Origin: Microbulbifer sp. THAF38
GTDB taxonomy: Bacteria; Pseudomonadota; Gammaproteobacteria; Pseudomonadales; Cellvibrionaceae
Direction of reading: 5' to 3'
NCBI RefSeq assembly: GCF_009363535.1
Contig: NZ_CP045369.1
Location: 1,561,001-1,625,000 of the forward strand
DNA: 64,000 nucleotides
The notes beneath the pieces are model-generated. The model was not told the origin of the DNA and made no database searches. It worked only from the letters and a program-made list of their open reading frames with translations. Positions 8,843 through 17,839 of the stretch are shown piece by piece (position 1 is the stretch's first letter; every line of letters begins with the position of its first letter). The position numbers were made by a program, and so were the translations under genes.

Positions 8843-10045
8843 ATGTTAAAGAAGGGTTTTGCATTTATATCGGCTTTAATTGCCTTGCTAGGCTATACAG
8901 TTTGTTTTGCTGCTGGAGAGAGCTCTAACATTAAAGCAGAGGCTTTATTCGACGCAGCACTTGACAGGGCTATCTCCGAAGCAGCACTTGACAGGGCTAT
9001 CTCCGAATATGAGATACCAGCTATTTCTTGGGTCTTTGTATCTCCAGAAGAAGTAATTTACCAGGGCGTTAAGGGTACTAAAGTAATTGGTGGAGAAACT
9101 CCAGTTTCCATTAATGATCCAATGCATATTGGCTCTAACACCAAGGCTTTCACCGCTTATCTGGCAGCTATTCTTGTCATAAAGGGAAAAATTGATTGGG
9201 ATACTCATGTTTCAGAAGTCTTTCCTGAAATACCGAAAGAGAAAGCGAACAACTATGGCCAGGCAACACTTTCTAATCTTCTTTCACATCGGGCCTGGAT
9301 CAAACCAATGACTGGGGAGGAAGAGTTCTCTGAAATTCCAGAAAAATTTATGGATACTGAACTTTCTCCCAAAAAAGCCATGGAGCTTAGGAAGGGTTTT
9401 GTCTACAAAATGTTGGAGCTTCCTCCCTCACCAGCGGAAGATGGCAAAGAATTCAGGTATTCAAATGCTGGATATGTGCTAGCTGCCTCCATGCTAGAAA
9501 AGGTTAGCGGTAAGCCCTGGGAGGAGTTGATGACAGAGTTTGTTTTCAAGCCTCTGGAAATTGATGCGATTTTCGGCTGGCCCGGTAAACATGATAGTAA
9601 AGGTGTGTATGGGCATATCCCTGGTAAAGATGGCCAACTTATTCCTGACGATCCTAATGGAGAGAATACCATACCCACTATTTTCGGTCCGGCTGGTGAT
9701 CTTAGTTTGTCTGTACTGGATTATGGAAAATGGCTTATGGAGAACTTGAAGTGCTTGCAGGGGGAATCTAAAGTTTTGACTCGAGAGTATTGTCAATTGT
9801 TGCATTTTGGTGCGGCTAAAGATAACCGCTTTCCTATGGGGTGGGGTAGTAAGTTCAAAGAAGGGTTGGGACGAGTCAGTACCCATTCAGGTTCCGGTGG
9901 TACTTTCCTAAGCTATGCCATTATCTTTGCGGATAAAGGGCGTGCAATTGGTGCTACTTTCAATAGTGCAAATACCGATGCAATCTTAGCCTTTAAGGAT
10001 ATATACCCCGCTTTTAAGGAGGCGGTGGTTCCAGGCGAGAAATAG
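8843..10045 (+). CDS. Beta-lactamase-fold serine hydrolase (class C / esterase type), exported
   Basis: A 400-residue protein with a signal peptide (about residues 1-23). The catalytic signature of the serine beta-lactamase / penicillin-binding-like family is intact: S98-N-T-K101, Y206-S-N208, and H348-S-G350 in place of KTG. Members cleave esters, D-amino-acid peptides or beta-lactams; the HSG form and the overall sequence suggest an esterase or peptidase rather than a dedicated resistance enzyme. An AAGGAA site precedes the ATG. Just after the signal peptide a 27-bp block (8954-8980) is perfectly repeated at 8981-9007, adding nine residues (AALDRAISE) to an N-terminal helix without shifting the frame. 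Confidence 0.85.
   Translation: MLKKGFAFISALIALLGYTVCFAAGESSNIKAEALFDAALDRAISEAALDRAISEYEIPAISWVFVSPEEVIYQGVKGTKVIGGETPVSINDPMHIGSNTKAFTAYLAAILVIKGKIDWDTHVSEVFPEIPKEKANNYGQATLSNLLSHRAWIKPMTGEEEFSEIPEKFMDTELSPKKAMELRKGFVYKMLELPPSPAEDGKEFRYSNAGYVLAASMLEKVSGKPWEELMTEFVFKPLEIDAIFGWPGKHDSKGVYGHIPGKDGQLIPDDPNGENTIPTIFGPAGDLSLSVLDYGKWLMENLKCLQGESKVLTREYCQLLHFGAAKDNRFPMGWGSKFKEGLGRVSTHSGSGGTFLSYAIIFADKGRAIGATFNSANTDAILAFKDIYPAFKEAVVPGEK
8954..9007 (+). repeat. Perfect 27-bp in-frame tandem duplication
   Basis: 8954-8980 and 8981-9007 are identical base for base, GCAGCACTTGACAG... to ...CTCCGAA. The copy number of 27 bp (nine codons) keeps the reading frame of the serine hydrolase. Complete identity, including silent positions, points to a recent duplication. 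Confidence 0.95.
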
Positions 10046-10069
10046 TAACAATTTTCAGCTGATCTTATC

Positions 10070-10123
10070 AGAGCCTGTTTCTAGGAATGCCGTGAAATTG
10101 AGTAAATTTCCTAAACAGGCTCT
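10070..10123 (+). terminator. Hairpin terminator after serine hydrolase
   Basis: AGAGCCTGTTT (10070-10080) pairs with AAACAGGCTCT (10113-10123). TAGGAA/TTTCCTA extends the stem after a two-base bulge. It begins 25 bp after the stop codon. Confidence 0.65.
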
Positions 10124-10230
10124 TCATAACCAACAGAAATTTCTATCTATTCGTGAATTTTATTTCTGATGGTTGTTTTAAAAGGTAGCCGAGCGATGCT
10201 GTTTCAAAGTAATTCCGTGATTGATCGATA

Positions 10231-10261
10231 CTTATTAATCCCCTTGAAAGGGGTTAATAAG
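10231..10261. repeat. Stable hairpin in the gnd leader region
   Basis: CTTATTAA-T-CCCCT pairs with AGGGG-TTAATAAG around a TGAA loop, with one bulged T. There is no following T-run, so this need not be a terminator. Its 3' arm holds the only Shine-Dalgarno-like GGGG before a 28-codon ATG frame at 10264. Confidence 0.5.
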
Positions 10262-10651
10262 TGATGTTTGTTAAACCTAGAGGCTTGGTAAAGGGTATCA
10301 CTGTTTCCAACAAGTTTAATAAGTTAAATCTCTTCATTGAGGTCTATTAGGCCTTCTTATAATCCCTGCCTATTGGCAGTTCTCTGGTAATTTGTATCAG
10401 TCTTACCTCTTAATGTTGTTGATTTAGCTCTTTTACTCGTAAATCTTCACCGTTGGCTTTTGGTGGCATTATATTTGGTGGGTTGGTCAGTTTTACCGCC
10501 TGAAGCTAGTGATCGGCTAAACCCTATTGGTAGTTGATGTACCTTTGGAGGGATATGGCTACTTTGATGAATTTTTACCCTCCCGACCATTGATTCATGT
10601 TGCTATACTCCGCGCCCTTGAAAGCCCCCCTATCTTATGACGGAGAATTTG

Positions 10652-12172
10652 ATGTCTGATTCACAGTGCGACATTGGCTTTATCGGCGCCGGTGTGATGG
10701 GTAAGAACCTGATCCTGAACCTGGCCGATAATGGCTATCGGGTCTGCGCCTTCGACCTGGATCACAACCGGCTCAATGCACTGCTGGAGCAGGATAAAAA
10801 AGAACGTGGTGATCAGCCTACACGTGTAGAAATCTGTAATTCATACACCGAGTTGTTGGCTAAGGTCAAAGCACCGCACCTGATCATTCTCTCTGTGCCT
10901 GCAGGGGCTCCAGTAGATGATGTCTGTAGCAAACTTTTGGATGCTGGCCTCAAGGCCGATGATATTGTTGTGGATACAGGCAACAGCCTTTGGACCGACT
11001 CGGTAGAGCGTGCCAAGCGCTATGAAGGTAAGCTGATTTTCTTCACTACGGCGGTATCCGGTGGTGAAGTGGGTGCGCGTTTTGGGCCGTCTCTGATGCC
11101 CAGTGGCGATCCCTACGCTTGGAGCCGTATCGAGCCTGTTTGGCACGCAATTTCGGCCAAAGTAGACAAGGCCAGCGGTCAGCCCATCGAGCGCTTTGAG
11201 CCAGGTAATCCGGTGAAAGGTGGGGAGCCCTGTGCGGCTTATATCGGCCCTATTGGCTCTGGGCACTATGTGAAAATGGTGCATAACGGCATTGAGTACG
11301 CGGATATGCAAATGATCTGCGAAGCTTACCACGTGATGCGCAGTGCCCTGGCGATGTCACCGGCGGAGATTGCCGAAGTGTTCCGTGAGTGGAATCGGGG
11401 CCCATTGAACAGCTATTTAATTAATATCAGTGCGGAAGTACTGTCTACCCTGGATTCCGTTACCGAACAGCCGTTGGTGGATGTGATTCTGGATCGTGCG
11501 GGCCAGAAGGGGACCGGTCTTTGGACTGCTATTAGTAGTCTGGAAGTGGGATGTCCGGCGCCGAGCATTGCCGAAGCGGTTTACGCTCGCTCCCTGTCTA
11601 CCCGCAAAACTTTGCGCACTCGTGCGGCAAAGAAACTCAAAGGTCCGGAGCTCACCCAGGTGGCGGCAGAGCAACGCGAGGAGGTTATTCAGCAGCTACA
11701 CGATGCTCTCTACTGTGCCAAGATCTGCGTATACGCTCAGGGCTTTGACCTGATGAAACTGGCTGCGCGGGAGCAGGGCTGGCAGCTGAACTTCTCGGAA
11801 ATCGCACGAATCTGGCGCGCCGGCTGTATTATCCGGGCGGTATTCCTGCAGTCCATTAGTGATGCCTACAACAGAGACCCCAAACTCTCCAACTTGTTAT
11901 TAGATGACTTCTTTACCCGGCAGATCGCCGACCACCAGGCTAACTGGCGTCAGGCGGTTGCCAGTGCAACCCTGAACGGTATTCCGGTGCCGGCGCTGTC
12001 TTCGGCCTTAAGTTATTACGACGCCTTCCGCTCGGAATCCCTGCCTGCCAACTTGTTGCAAGGGCAGCGGGACTTCTTCGGCGCGCATACTTTTTCACGT
12101 GTAGATCAGCCCGAGCAGCGCAAGTACCACGTACAGTGGAATGAGGCGGGTCGCCCGGTTGTAGAGATTTAG
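10652..12172 (+). CDS. gnd: 6-phosphogluconate dehydrogenase, decarboxylating
   Basis: The enzyme oxidises 6-phosphogluconate to ribulose-5-phosphate and CO2 in the oxidative pentose phosphate pathway, making NAD(P)H. It has an N-terminal Rossmann motif GFIGAGVMGKNL, the substrate-binding AVSGGEVGARFGPSLMP, the catalytic KMVHNGIEYADMQ segment with Lys and Asn, and GQKGTGLWT in the all-helical C-terminal domain. Length (506 residues) is near the long bacterial form. The frame opens at an ATG at 10637, but the ATG at 10652 (MSDSQCDIGFIG) has GGAG six bases upstream and starts right before the Rossmann fold, so I prefer it. It is monogenic, followed by a hairpin. Confidence 0.93.
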   Translation: MSDSQCDIGFIGAGVMGKNLILNLADNGYRVCAFDLDHNRLNALLEQDKKERGDQPTRVEICNSYTELLAKVKAPHLIILSVPAGAPVDDVCSKLLDAGLKADDIVVDTGNSLWTDSVERAKRYEGKLIFFTTAVSGGEVGARFGPSLMPSGDPYAWSRIEPVWHAISAKVDKASGQPIERFEPGNPVKGGEPCAAYIGPIGSGHYVKMVHNGIEYADMQMICEAYHVMRSALAMSPAEIAEVFREWNRGPLNSYLINISAEVLSTLDSVTEQPLVDVILDRAGQKGTGLWTAISSLEVGCPAPSIAEAVYARSLSTRKTLRTRAAKKLKGPELTQVAAEQREEVIQQLHDALYCAKICVYAQGFDLMKLAAREQGWQLNFSEIARIWRAGCIIRAVFLQSISDAYNRDPKLSNLLLDDFFTRQIADHQANWRQAVASATLNGIPVPALSSALSYYDAFRSESLPANLLQGQRDFFGAHTFSRVDQPEQRKYHVQWNEAGRPVVEI

Positions 12173-12208
12173 TAGAGATAAAAAAGCAGCTACTGGCACT
12201 TTGGCCTT

Positions 12209-12230
12209 GAGTGGGGCTTTTGCCCCACTC
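12209..12230. terminator. Hairpin between convergent gnd and rdgC
   Basis: GAGTGGGGC (12209-12217) pairs perfectly with GCCCCACTC (12222-12230) around TTTT. No T-run follows on the plus strand, so termination may be Rho-assisted. It serves the end of gnd and possibly rdgC. Confidence 0.65.
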
Positions 12231-12315
12231 GAAGTCAGTGAATTGGTAGCTGGTTACCACTTCAAAGCACTAAGCGTACTCCTAAGCGCAATATTTGTGC
12301 TGTGAGGCGAAGGTA

Positions 12316-13308
12316 TTAAAAGACTACTTCCTCTACTTCTCGCGCCAGGTCTTCAGCTTCAGAGCGGGAGGCTTTGGCGACAATCTCCTCTACACTGGTA
12401 GATTCGGTATTCATGCCACCGAAGGCATTGAGCAGATCCCGGATCAAGGCTGAGATTTCCAGTGTCATTACCGCAAAATCCGCATCGAAGCGCTGTGCTG
12501 CACTTTCGGCATCGGCGCCATCTGCTTTTTCCAGCAATTCATCGCTAAACTTAACCCGCTTTAGAGAGAGTTGATCGTCTACCAGGAAGTCGACCCCACC
12601 GCGCCAAACCAGTCCCAACTTGTGCACCTGCAGTCCGGCAACCAAGTGATTATGAATTTCCTCGGCACATAGGTCTTGGTTTTTGCAGCGGATCACGCTA
12701 CCGCTGTCCTTTGGATCGCGCAGTTCACATTCGTGGCCGAAATCAAACTGAGCGGGGGCCTCGGGGGCGGTGAGCCAGTGGGTCATTGTCTGCTGCGGTA
12801 AGTTTTTGGCTGATAGTGGCACTACCGCGAGGCTGCTAATGGCCTCGCGCAGGTTTTCCAGCAACTCTTCAGCGGCGGAGGCAGAGGAAGCATCTACCAC
12901 AACCCAGCCCTCCTGCGGGGCGATATAGGCATAGTGCAGGCGGGAGCGAGCAAAAGCCTTGGGACGCATTTCCAGCAGTACCTCATCTTTGAGGTTTTGA
13001 CGTTCCTTGCGGCCCACCTGTCGGGCCTCTTTCTCGGAAATCGCCTGGGCCAGCTCTTCCACTTTCTCATTGATAACGGCAGCAGGTAGAACTTTCTCCT
13101 GCTTCTTGGCGCAGATCATCAGGTAGCCATTGGTGGCATGTACCAGCTGGCTGCCGTGTCGGCCCAGTGGAGAGACCCAGCCGTAGCGGACACTATCCTG
13201 GCTGCCGCAGGGCACGAATGCCTGGGCTTCCAGAAGCTCGTTTAATTTTTCGGCATCCAGGGAGAATTCTTTGGTTAAGCGGTAAATACGAAGGTTCTTA
13301 AACCACAT
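12316..13308 (-). CDS. rdgC: Recombination-associated protein RdgC
   Basis: A 330-residue protein whose start, MWFKNLRIYRLTKEF, and SVRYGWVSPLG segment match RdgC. RdgC is a ring-shaped DNA-binding protein of the nucleoid that restrains RecA-mediated strand exchange and is needed in some replication-restart mutants. The conserved LPAAVINEKVEE stretch and the C-terminal acidic helix are present. It is slightly longer than the E. coli protein (303 residues), mainly by a longer C-terminal acidic tail. It is a single-gene unit facing gnd. Confidence 0.93.
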   Translation of the reverse strand: MWFKNLRIYRLTKEFSLDAEKLNELLEAQAFVPCGSQDSVRYGWVSPLGRHGSQLVHATNGYLMICAKKQEKVLPAAVINEKVEELAQAISEKEARQVGRKERQNLKDEVLLEMRPKAFARSRLHYAYIAPQEGWVVVDASSASAAEELLENLREAISSLAVVPLSAKNLPQQTMTHWLTAPEAPAQFDFGHECELRDPKDSGSVIRCKNQDLCAEEIHNHLVAGLQVHKLGLVWRGGVDFLVDDQLSLKRVKFSDELLEKADGADAESAAQRFDADFAVMTLEISALIRDLLNAFGGMNTESTSVEEIVAKASRSEAEDLAREVEEVVF

Positions 13309-13486
13309 ACATCAGGCCATTGGTGTTCAGTTGTGAGTGCGGCCGTTAATTATGCGGAAACTGGGGCGTGGCAGCTAGTGAGCTGTTTCCAAAAGACGAA
13401 TTGCCTGTTTTTTGTACGCCTTTTGGGTGGGGTTGGGGAGTGAAGGGGCTAGGGGGAGTATGGGCGCTCCCCCGAGTGGCTGAGGG

Positions 13487-14617
13487 TTATTTTTCCTTTA
13501 AAAGACTGGCCATAACCGGGCCCGCTTCTCTGTGAAAGTCCATGGGGTTGAGTTCCAGTAGCTGCAGCGCGGTTGCGGCCACTTGGTTTTGATAAAGGGT
13601 AGGGCCGCCGGATAGTTCCCCAAATCTTTTAAAATCCGGGCCCAGGGTTGCCAGCCAAATTTCATCGGACCCGGGTATGCCATCTTTATGTGGATGATCC
13701 GCCTTACCGAAATACTGGGTTAGGGCTGGGCCACTGGCGTGGTGCGGCCATGCCTCAACCGCATTGCCGCGTCCATGATCTACTGTGATGATCAAATTGG
13801 TATTGTCCCGATAACCTTCAATGGATTGCAAAGTCTCCCACAGGTCGGCCAGGATGGCATCGCTACGGTGGGCTGAATCCAGGTATTGGTGATACTGCTC
13901 ATCGTGGGCAAAATCATCGGTTTCTCCCAGTGCGATATACAGTACTCTGGGTTTCTTCTGAATTAAGTATTCCTTGGCCAGTCCCCAGGTAAAGGCGTCG
14001 GGTCTTACATCGGGCCAGAATACTGGTAATTGCTCCTGTAGCTCATTAAGAAAACGAGCGCGTTGTGAAAGGCGCGGCCAGTCTGCTGTTTCTAGTCCCG
14101 CATTGATAAAAACACCGCTGCGTTCACGGTTGACAATGGCTGAGAAAGCTCCCCAGCTACCAAAAACGGCCACGTGACCTTTAAAATGAGATTTTCTGTT
14201 GAGCCACTCAAGGAAGGTAATATTTGAATTGGGTACTGGGTCATTGGAATTTATTGTTGGATCCGCACGACCGGTTAAAATTTCGTTATATCCAGGGTAG
14301 GAAAACCACCAGCCGTTGGTGATGTTAGCCAGGGAATTTTTGTGGCGATTGCCAACTAATGTTCCTTTTTGTTCTACAGTGCTCCACAAAAAAGGCAATA
14401 ACTGTTTGCGTTTTTCCTCCGCAGATTTCCCGCCAAAACGCTCAATCAACTGCTGCTTATTTTCGGTATATTTTTCGTGATCGATAAGCTCAGGGTCGTA
14501 TCCATTGAACACCTCTTGCCAGCGAAGGCCATCGATGGTTACAAGGACCAGATTGTCTGCGGCATAAGAGGCAGTAGAAATTGCCATTGCCAATAGCGTG
14601 ATAAGAAATGCTTTCAT
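13487..14617 (-). CDS. Exported alkaline-phosphatase-superfamily enzyme (nucleotide pyrophosphatase / sulfatase-like)
   Basis: The product is about 376 residues with a signal peptide (MKAFLITLLAMAISTASYA). The metal-binding plan of the alkaline phosphatase superfamily is visible: VTIDGLRWQEVF near the N-terminus (Asp ligand), ITNGWWFSYPGYNEILTG (probable nucleophile region), TDDFAHDEQYHQYLD, and VDHGRGN near the C-terminus. Members hydrolyse phosphate mono- or diesters or sulfate esters in the periplasm. I chose the ATG at 14617, which has GAGG eight bases upstream, over the longer frame beginning at 14638. It lies downstream of, and in the same direction as, the receptor gene at 14809-17166, so the two may work on the same nutrient. 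Confidence 0.8.
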   Translation of the reverse strand: MKAFLITLLAMAISTASYAADNLVLVTIDGLRWQEVFNGYDPELIDHEKYTENKQQLIERFGGKSAEEKRKQLLPFLWSTVEQKGTLVGNRHKNSLANITNGWWFSYPGYNEILTGRADPTINSNDPVPNSNITFLEWLNRKSHFKGHVAVFGSWGAFSAIVNRERSGVFINAGLETADWPRLSQRARFLNELQEQLPVFWPDVRPDAFTWGLAKEYLIQKKPRVLYIALGETDDFAHDEQYHQYLDSAHRSDAILADLWETLQSIEGYRDNTNLIITVDHGRGNAVEAWPHHASGPALTQYFGKADHPHKDGIPGSDEIWLATLGPDFKRFGELSGGPTLYQNQVAATALQLLELNPMDFHREAGPVMASLLKEK

Positions 14618-14762
14618 TAAGGAGTCCTCTGCGGGCATAGTCCTAATTTATTATTCTTTGTTTGGTAATGTGCCGTTGAACCGCTGGGCGCTTATAGATA
14701 TTAACCCGGCTGATAAAGAAGTGAATGGATTAACTTGACGATTGTTGAAGGTTTGCACGGAT

Positions 14763-14799
14763 AGACTCCAGGCACCCAACGAAGTGGTGCCTGGAGTCT
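14763..14799 (-). terminator. Perfect 14-bp hairpin after the TonB-dependent receptor gene
   Basis: AGACTCCAGGCACC (14763-14776) pairs fully with GGTGCCTGGAGTCT (14786-14799). It is ten bases past the receptor stop on the reverse strand. No T-run follows, so it may only attenuate transcription into the phosphatase gene at 14617. Confidence 0.65.
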
Positions 14800-14808
14800 G
14801 GTGCAGAT

Positions 14809-17166
14809 TTAGAAATCTAGGGTGGCAGATAGGGAAACAGTACGCGGTGCGCCTATCCAGGCTCCCCCGGACACCACTGTGCCCAGGTAATCCTCATCAA
14901 ATAGGTTGTTGACTACAAGATTGAGGTTCAACCCACTGAGGGCTGGGTTGAGATCTACTAGATCCAGGCCGAGGTAGGCATCGGTCACCATATAGGCGTC
15001 GGCTACCCAGGTGTTATCCAGGTCAACATGGCGATCACCGGTATATTTACTGGAAATGCCGCCGTAGAAGATTTCTGAGTTCCAATCCAGGCCGATCACG
15101 AGCAGGTGATCAGCAATACCTACAACATCATTACCAGGGGTGAGGCCCAATATTTCGTCCACGGTGGCATCACCAGTACCGATATAGGTGGCATCGATCT
15201 GGGTATAGGAAGTATAAAGGTTTAGCGAATCACTGATGCCGTAGTCCAGTGATAACTCCAAGCCACTGGATTCGATTCCCCCGGCGTTAAAGTAAGTACC
15301 ATTGGTGCCGATTAGGTAGTTTTGGCCGCTTGCACTGTTGTTATCCAGGAAAATGATACGATTCTCAAACTCATTCTCGAAATAGGTGCTGGTTAAGGTC
15401 AGGTTATCACCGGCATAGCGCAGACCGATTTCGATAGTTTCGGAAGTTTCTGGTTCAATGTTATCCAAATCGGATTCTGGTCGTTCCAGGATACTATCGC
15501 CAATAGCCTTAAAGTTTTCGGCATAACCGGCAAATAACTCGATACCCTCTAAAGGCGTTTCCCAGGTGAGGCCGGTGGATATCAGGATATCGGAGTCGGA
15601 ATTGATAGTTGCATTAGGGGATTCATTAAATAAATCCTTGCGCTCTACATCCACAAAGAACTGCTTGGCCCCCAGGGTCAAGGTGACAGTATCAATGGTG
15701 AGAGCATCTTGCAGGTACCACTTTTGGGTTTCTTGAGGGTAGCTGCGATCGTACTGAATCCAATAGGGGGAGGCATTGAAGTCGGCACCTCGGCTGGCAT
15801 CGCTGATCTTATGCCAGTCACGGTATTCATCACGGGTGGCATCTTCATACCAGATTCCACCGCGCAGGGTATTTTCATAACCGGCAATAAGGCTGTTGTG
15901 GGTAAAGTCCAGCGTCAGGCCTGTGCGTTCTTTTTCATAATGCGTATGACGATAAGACATTACGGGAATGGTGTCAGTGGAATAGCAGCGCGGATCGTAC
16001 TCCTTCCCAGAAGGGCCATAAATATTATTCACAGAGAAGGAACAATCTTCCTCAGGCGCGAGAGCATTGCCTCTGGCATCTACAAAATAAATCTTATCTA
16101 GTTGAGTACCTCCAGTTGCTGTAGTCCCCCCGAGGAACTCGGATTGGCCGTTATTGCCATCATCAGTGATATTGACCAGATAAGGGGGTACCCAGTCTCC
16201 GCGACCTTCATTGCGGTGATAGTAGATTCCACCTTCTACATTGAATTGGTCAGACAGGTCAAAATCTAATTGGGTGTAGGCTAGCAGATTCTCGCGGATG
16301 GTGGACCAGCCGCGGCGATAGAGTTGGTCGTTATACGGAATTCCGGTCCATTCGCCACTGAGGAAATCATTTTCCGGGTGCTCTTCAAATTGTGCATTTG
16401 AGTAAACCCGCTGGTAATTGTCCTCGTGAATATCATCGTAGGAAATATAGGCTTTGATAGAGCCTCTCTCCAATCCGGTTACCAGTTTAGCGGCGATATG
16501 CTCACGCTCATTCTCGGCTGTTTCAGTGATCCAGTCGGTGGCTTCCTGAGTGGAGTAGGAAATCCAGGCTTTAGTATTGCCTGCAAAGGTGCCGGTATCG
16601 AAACGGTAGTAGAGGCGTCTCGCATCGAATTCCCCGGCGGCAAGTTCCATACGGCTGCGGCGATGATCGGCTGGGTCGTCAGTGCGGTAATCGATGGTGC
16701 CACCTAGGGCTTCATGGGAGCGAGAGGCAATGTCTGCGGTACCTTGGGATACTTCTACCGAGCCGATATTGGCGGGATCCACGAAGCGATTTGCCTTGGA
16801 GCCCCCGCCATAATTGGACCCGCCATTGGGAATGCCATCTATTGTAGTACCGATTTGCTGCTCATCCAGACTGTTGCTAAATCCCCGCACGCTGATATTG
16901 GTAGACCAGTCATCAAAGCCGTAAGTATCGCCTTCGTTGACAGAGACCCCGGGCAGATTGTCGATCAACGCATTCACACTGGTTATAGAGGACTGCTGTT
17001 TGCGCATAGCTTCGGAGACTTCACTGCTGTTAAAAGTAGCGCTTGCCCCTAAAACAACCACTTCCTCTATTTGGCCACTACTAGACCGCTGCGCTATTAA
17101 AGAATTTGCGTTGGTCAGAGTGATAATAGCAATAGCCGAAGCGAGGCAGTTTCTTCTGGTATTCAT
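14809..17166 (-). CDS. TonB-dependent outer-membrane receptor
   Basis: A 785-residue TonB-dependent receptor with a signal peptide (to about SLIAQ, residue 26) and a TonB-box-like IEEVVVLGAS (about 33-42). The plug domain includes ISVRGFSNSLDEQQIGTTIDGIPNG and VEVSQGTADIASRSHEALGGTIDY, and the barrel ends in ATLDF with terminal Phe. The plug lacks the usual LRGPQ-LYG wording but keeps the fold order. This family also includes receptors with predicted peptide, vitamin or phosphorylated ligands, but the ligand here is not readable. The adjacent exported phosphatase-superfamily enzyme (13487-14617) hints at a phosphorylated or sulfated substrate; this is inference only. Confidence 0.92.
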   Translation of the reverse strand: MNTRRNCLASAIAIITLTNANSLIAQRSSSGQIEEVVVLGASATFNSSEVSEAMRKQQSSITSVNALIDNLPGVSVNEGDTYGFDDWSTNISVRGFSNSLDEQQIGTTIDGIPNGGSNYGGGSKANRFVDPANIGSVEVSQGTADIASRSHEALGGTIDYRTDDPADHRRSRMELAAGEFDARRLYYRFDTGTFAGNTKAWISYSTQEATDWITETAENEREHIAAKLVTGLERGSIKAYISYDDIHEDNYQRVYSNAQFEEHPENDFLSGEWTGIPYNDQLYRRGWSTIRENLLAYTQLDFDLSDQFNVEGGIYYHRNEGRGDWVPPYLVNITDDGNNGQSEFLGGTTATGGTQLDKIYFVDARGNALAPEEDCSFSVNNIYGPSGKEYDPRCYSTDTIPVMSYRHTHYEKERTGLTLDFTHNSLIAGYENTLRGGIWYEDATRDEYRDWHKISDASRGADFNASPYWIQYDRSYPQETQKWYLQDALTIDTVTLTLGAKQFFVDVERKDLFNESPNATINSDSDILISTGLTWETPLEGIELFAGYAENFKAIGDSILERPESDLDNIEPETSETIEIGLRYAGDNLTLTSTYFENEFENRIIFLDNNSASGQNYLIGTNGTYFNAGGIESSGLELSLDYGISDSLNLYTSYTQIDATYIGTGDATVDEILGLTPGNDVVGIADHLLVIGLDWNSEIFYGGISSKYTGDRHVDLDNTWVADAYMVTDAYLGLDLVDLNPALSGLNLNLVVNNLFDEDYLGTVVSGGAWIGAPRTVSLSATLDF

Positions 17167-17490
17167 CGGGTAACTCTTTAGTTGTTATCAAATTATTTCA
17201 GACGCGGGGTATTTATATGCCCGGCGCGTTTTGCGCGTACATTGACGGCTTCCGATGAAAAATTCCTTACAGACCTGTGAAACTCTTTTGACCAAATTGT
17301 GAAGAGATAGGGATAGCGTTGGAGTCAGGAGGTGTTAATGCAGGCGATTGATTAATGTAAGAAAAAGGGGGAAAGACTTGACGAGTGTGTAAGAAAGCTC
17401 AGTTAAAAGGAAAGGGAGCCGTATTGGCCGCTTCCCACAGATGATTCGCCTCAGCTATGGGAAGGATGGGGAAGGAGTGGCTATGAGCCT
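17167..17490. other. Spacer upstream of the receptor gene (324 bp)
   Basis: No gene is seen. It should hold the promoter of the reverse-strand receptor gene starting at 17166; downstream of 17491 begins the 3' end of a reverse operon. No clear hairpin stands out. Confidence 0.5.
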
Positions 17491-17829
17491 TCAGGAGGCG
17501 ATCTTCAGAGAAATCCCTGTGCAAGCTTCGAGTGCATTCCAAATTACTCGCACAACTGCGTTCCAGACTTTCTCTATGGTTATGGCGAGGAGACCGCGCA
17601 GGGTTTTGGCAAAATTCAAGGCCATATCCTCAATAGAGTCCAGAAAGTAATCTCTCAGCTCATCATCGATTTCCCCTTCGGCAATGGCTTTGGCAATCAT
17701 TTTTGCCTGTAAAGCCAGAGCCGATAACTGACGATCTGAAAAACCGCGAATTTCAGTAACGTCATGCTCAATAACAGTAGAGGCTGCATCTTTTATATCG
17801 GATATCAATTGGGTTACGTCCAGTAACAT
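17491..17829 (-). CDS. Small helical protein of unknown function, last gene of a three-gene operon
   Basis: A 112-residue protein that I do not recognise. It is predicted almost wholly alpha-helical, with an acidic middle (EGEIDDELRDYFLDSIEDM) and a hydrophobic amphipathic C-terminal helix rich in Val, Ile and Trp (about residues 80-100). That helix could lie on a membrane. There is no signal peptide. The ATG is preceded by GAGGA, and the gene begins only 10 bp after the lipoprotein gene, so it is almost certainly co-transcribed with the lipoprotein and the membrane hydrolase upstream. The function may be tied to that hydrolase. Confidence 0.7.
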   Translation of the reverse strand: MLLDVTQLISDIKDAASTVIEHDVTEIRGFSDRQLSALALQAKMIAKAIAEGEIDDELRDYFLDSIEDMALNFAKTLRGLLAITIEKVWNAVVRVIWNALEACTGISLKIAS

Positions 17830-17839
17830 GGCAAAGTCC

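Larger units (their letters stand above)
10046..10651. other. Spacer between serine hydrolase and gnd (606 bp)
   Basis: It contains a terminator hairpin (10070-10123), a second hairpin (10231-10261), a possible 28-codon frame (10264-10350), and a TATACT -10-like hexamer at 10604-10609 about 45 bp before the gnd start. No convincing -35 partner is visible. No larger gene is supported. Confidence 0.55.
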
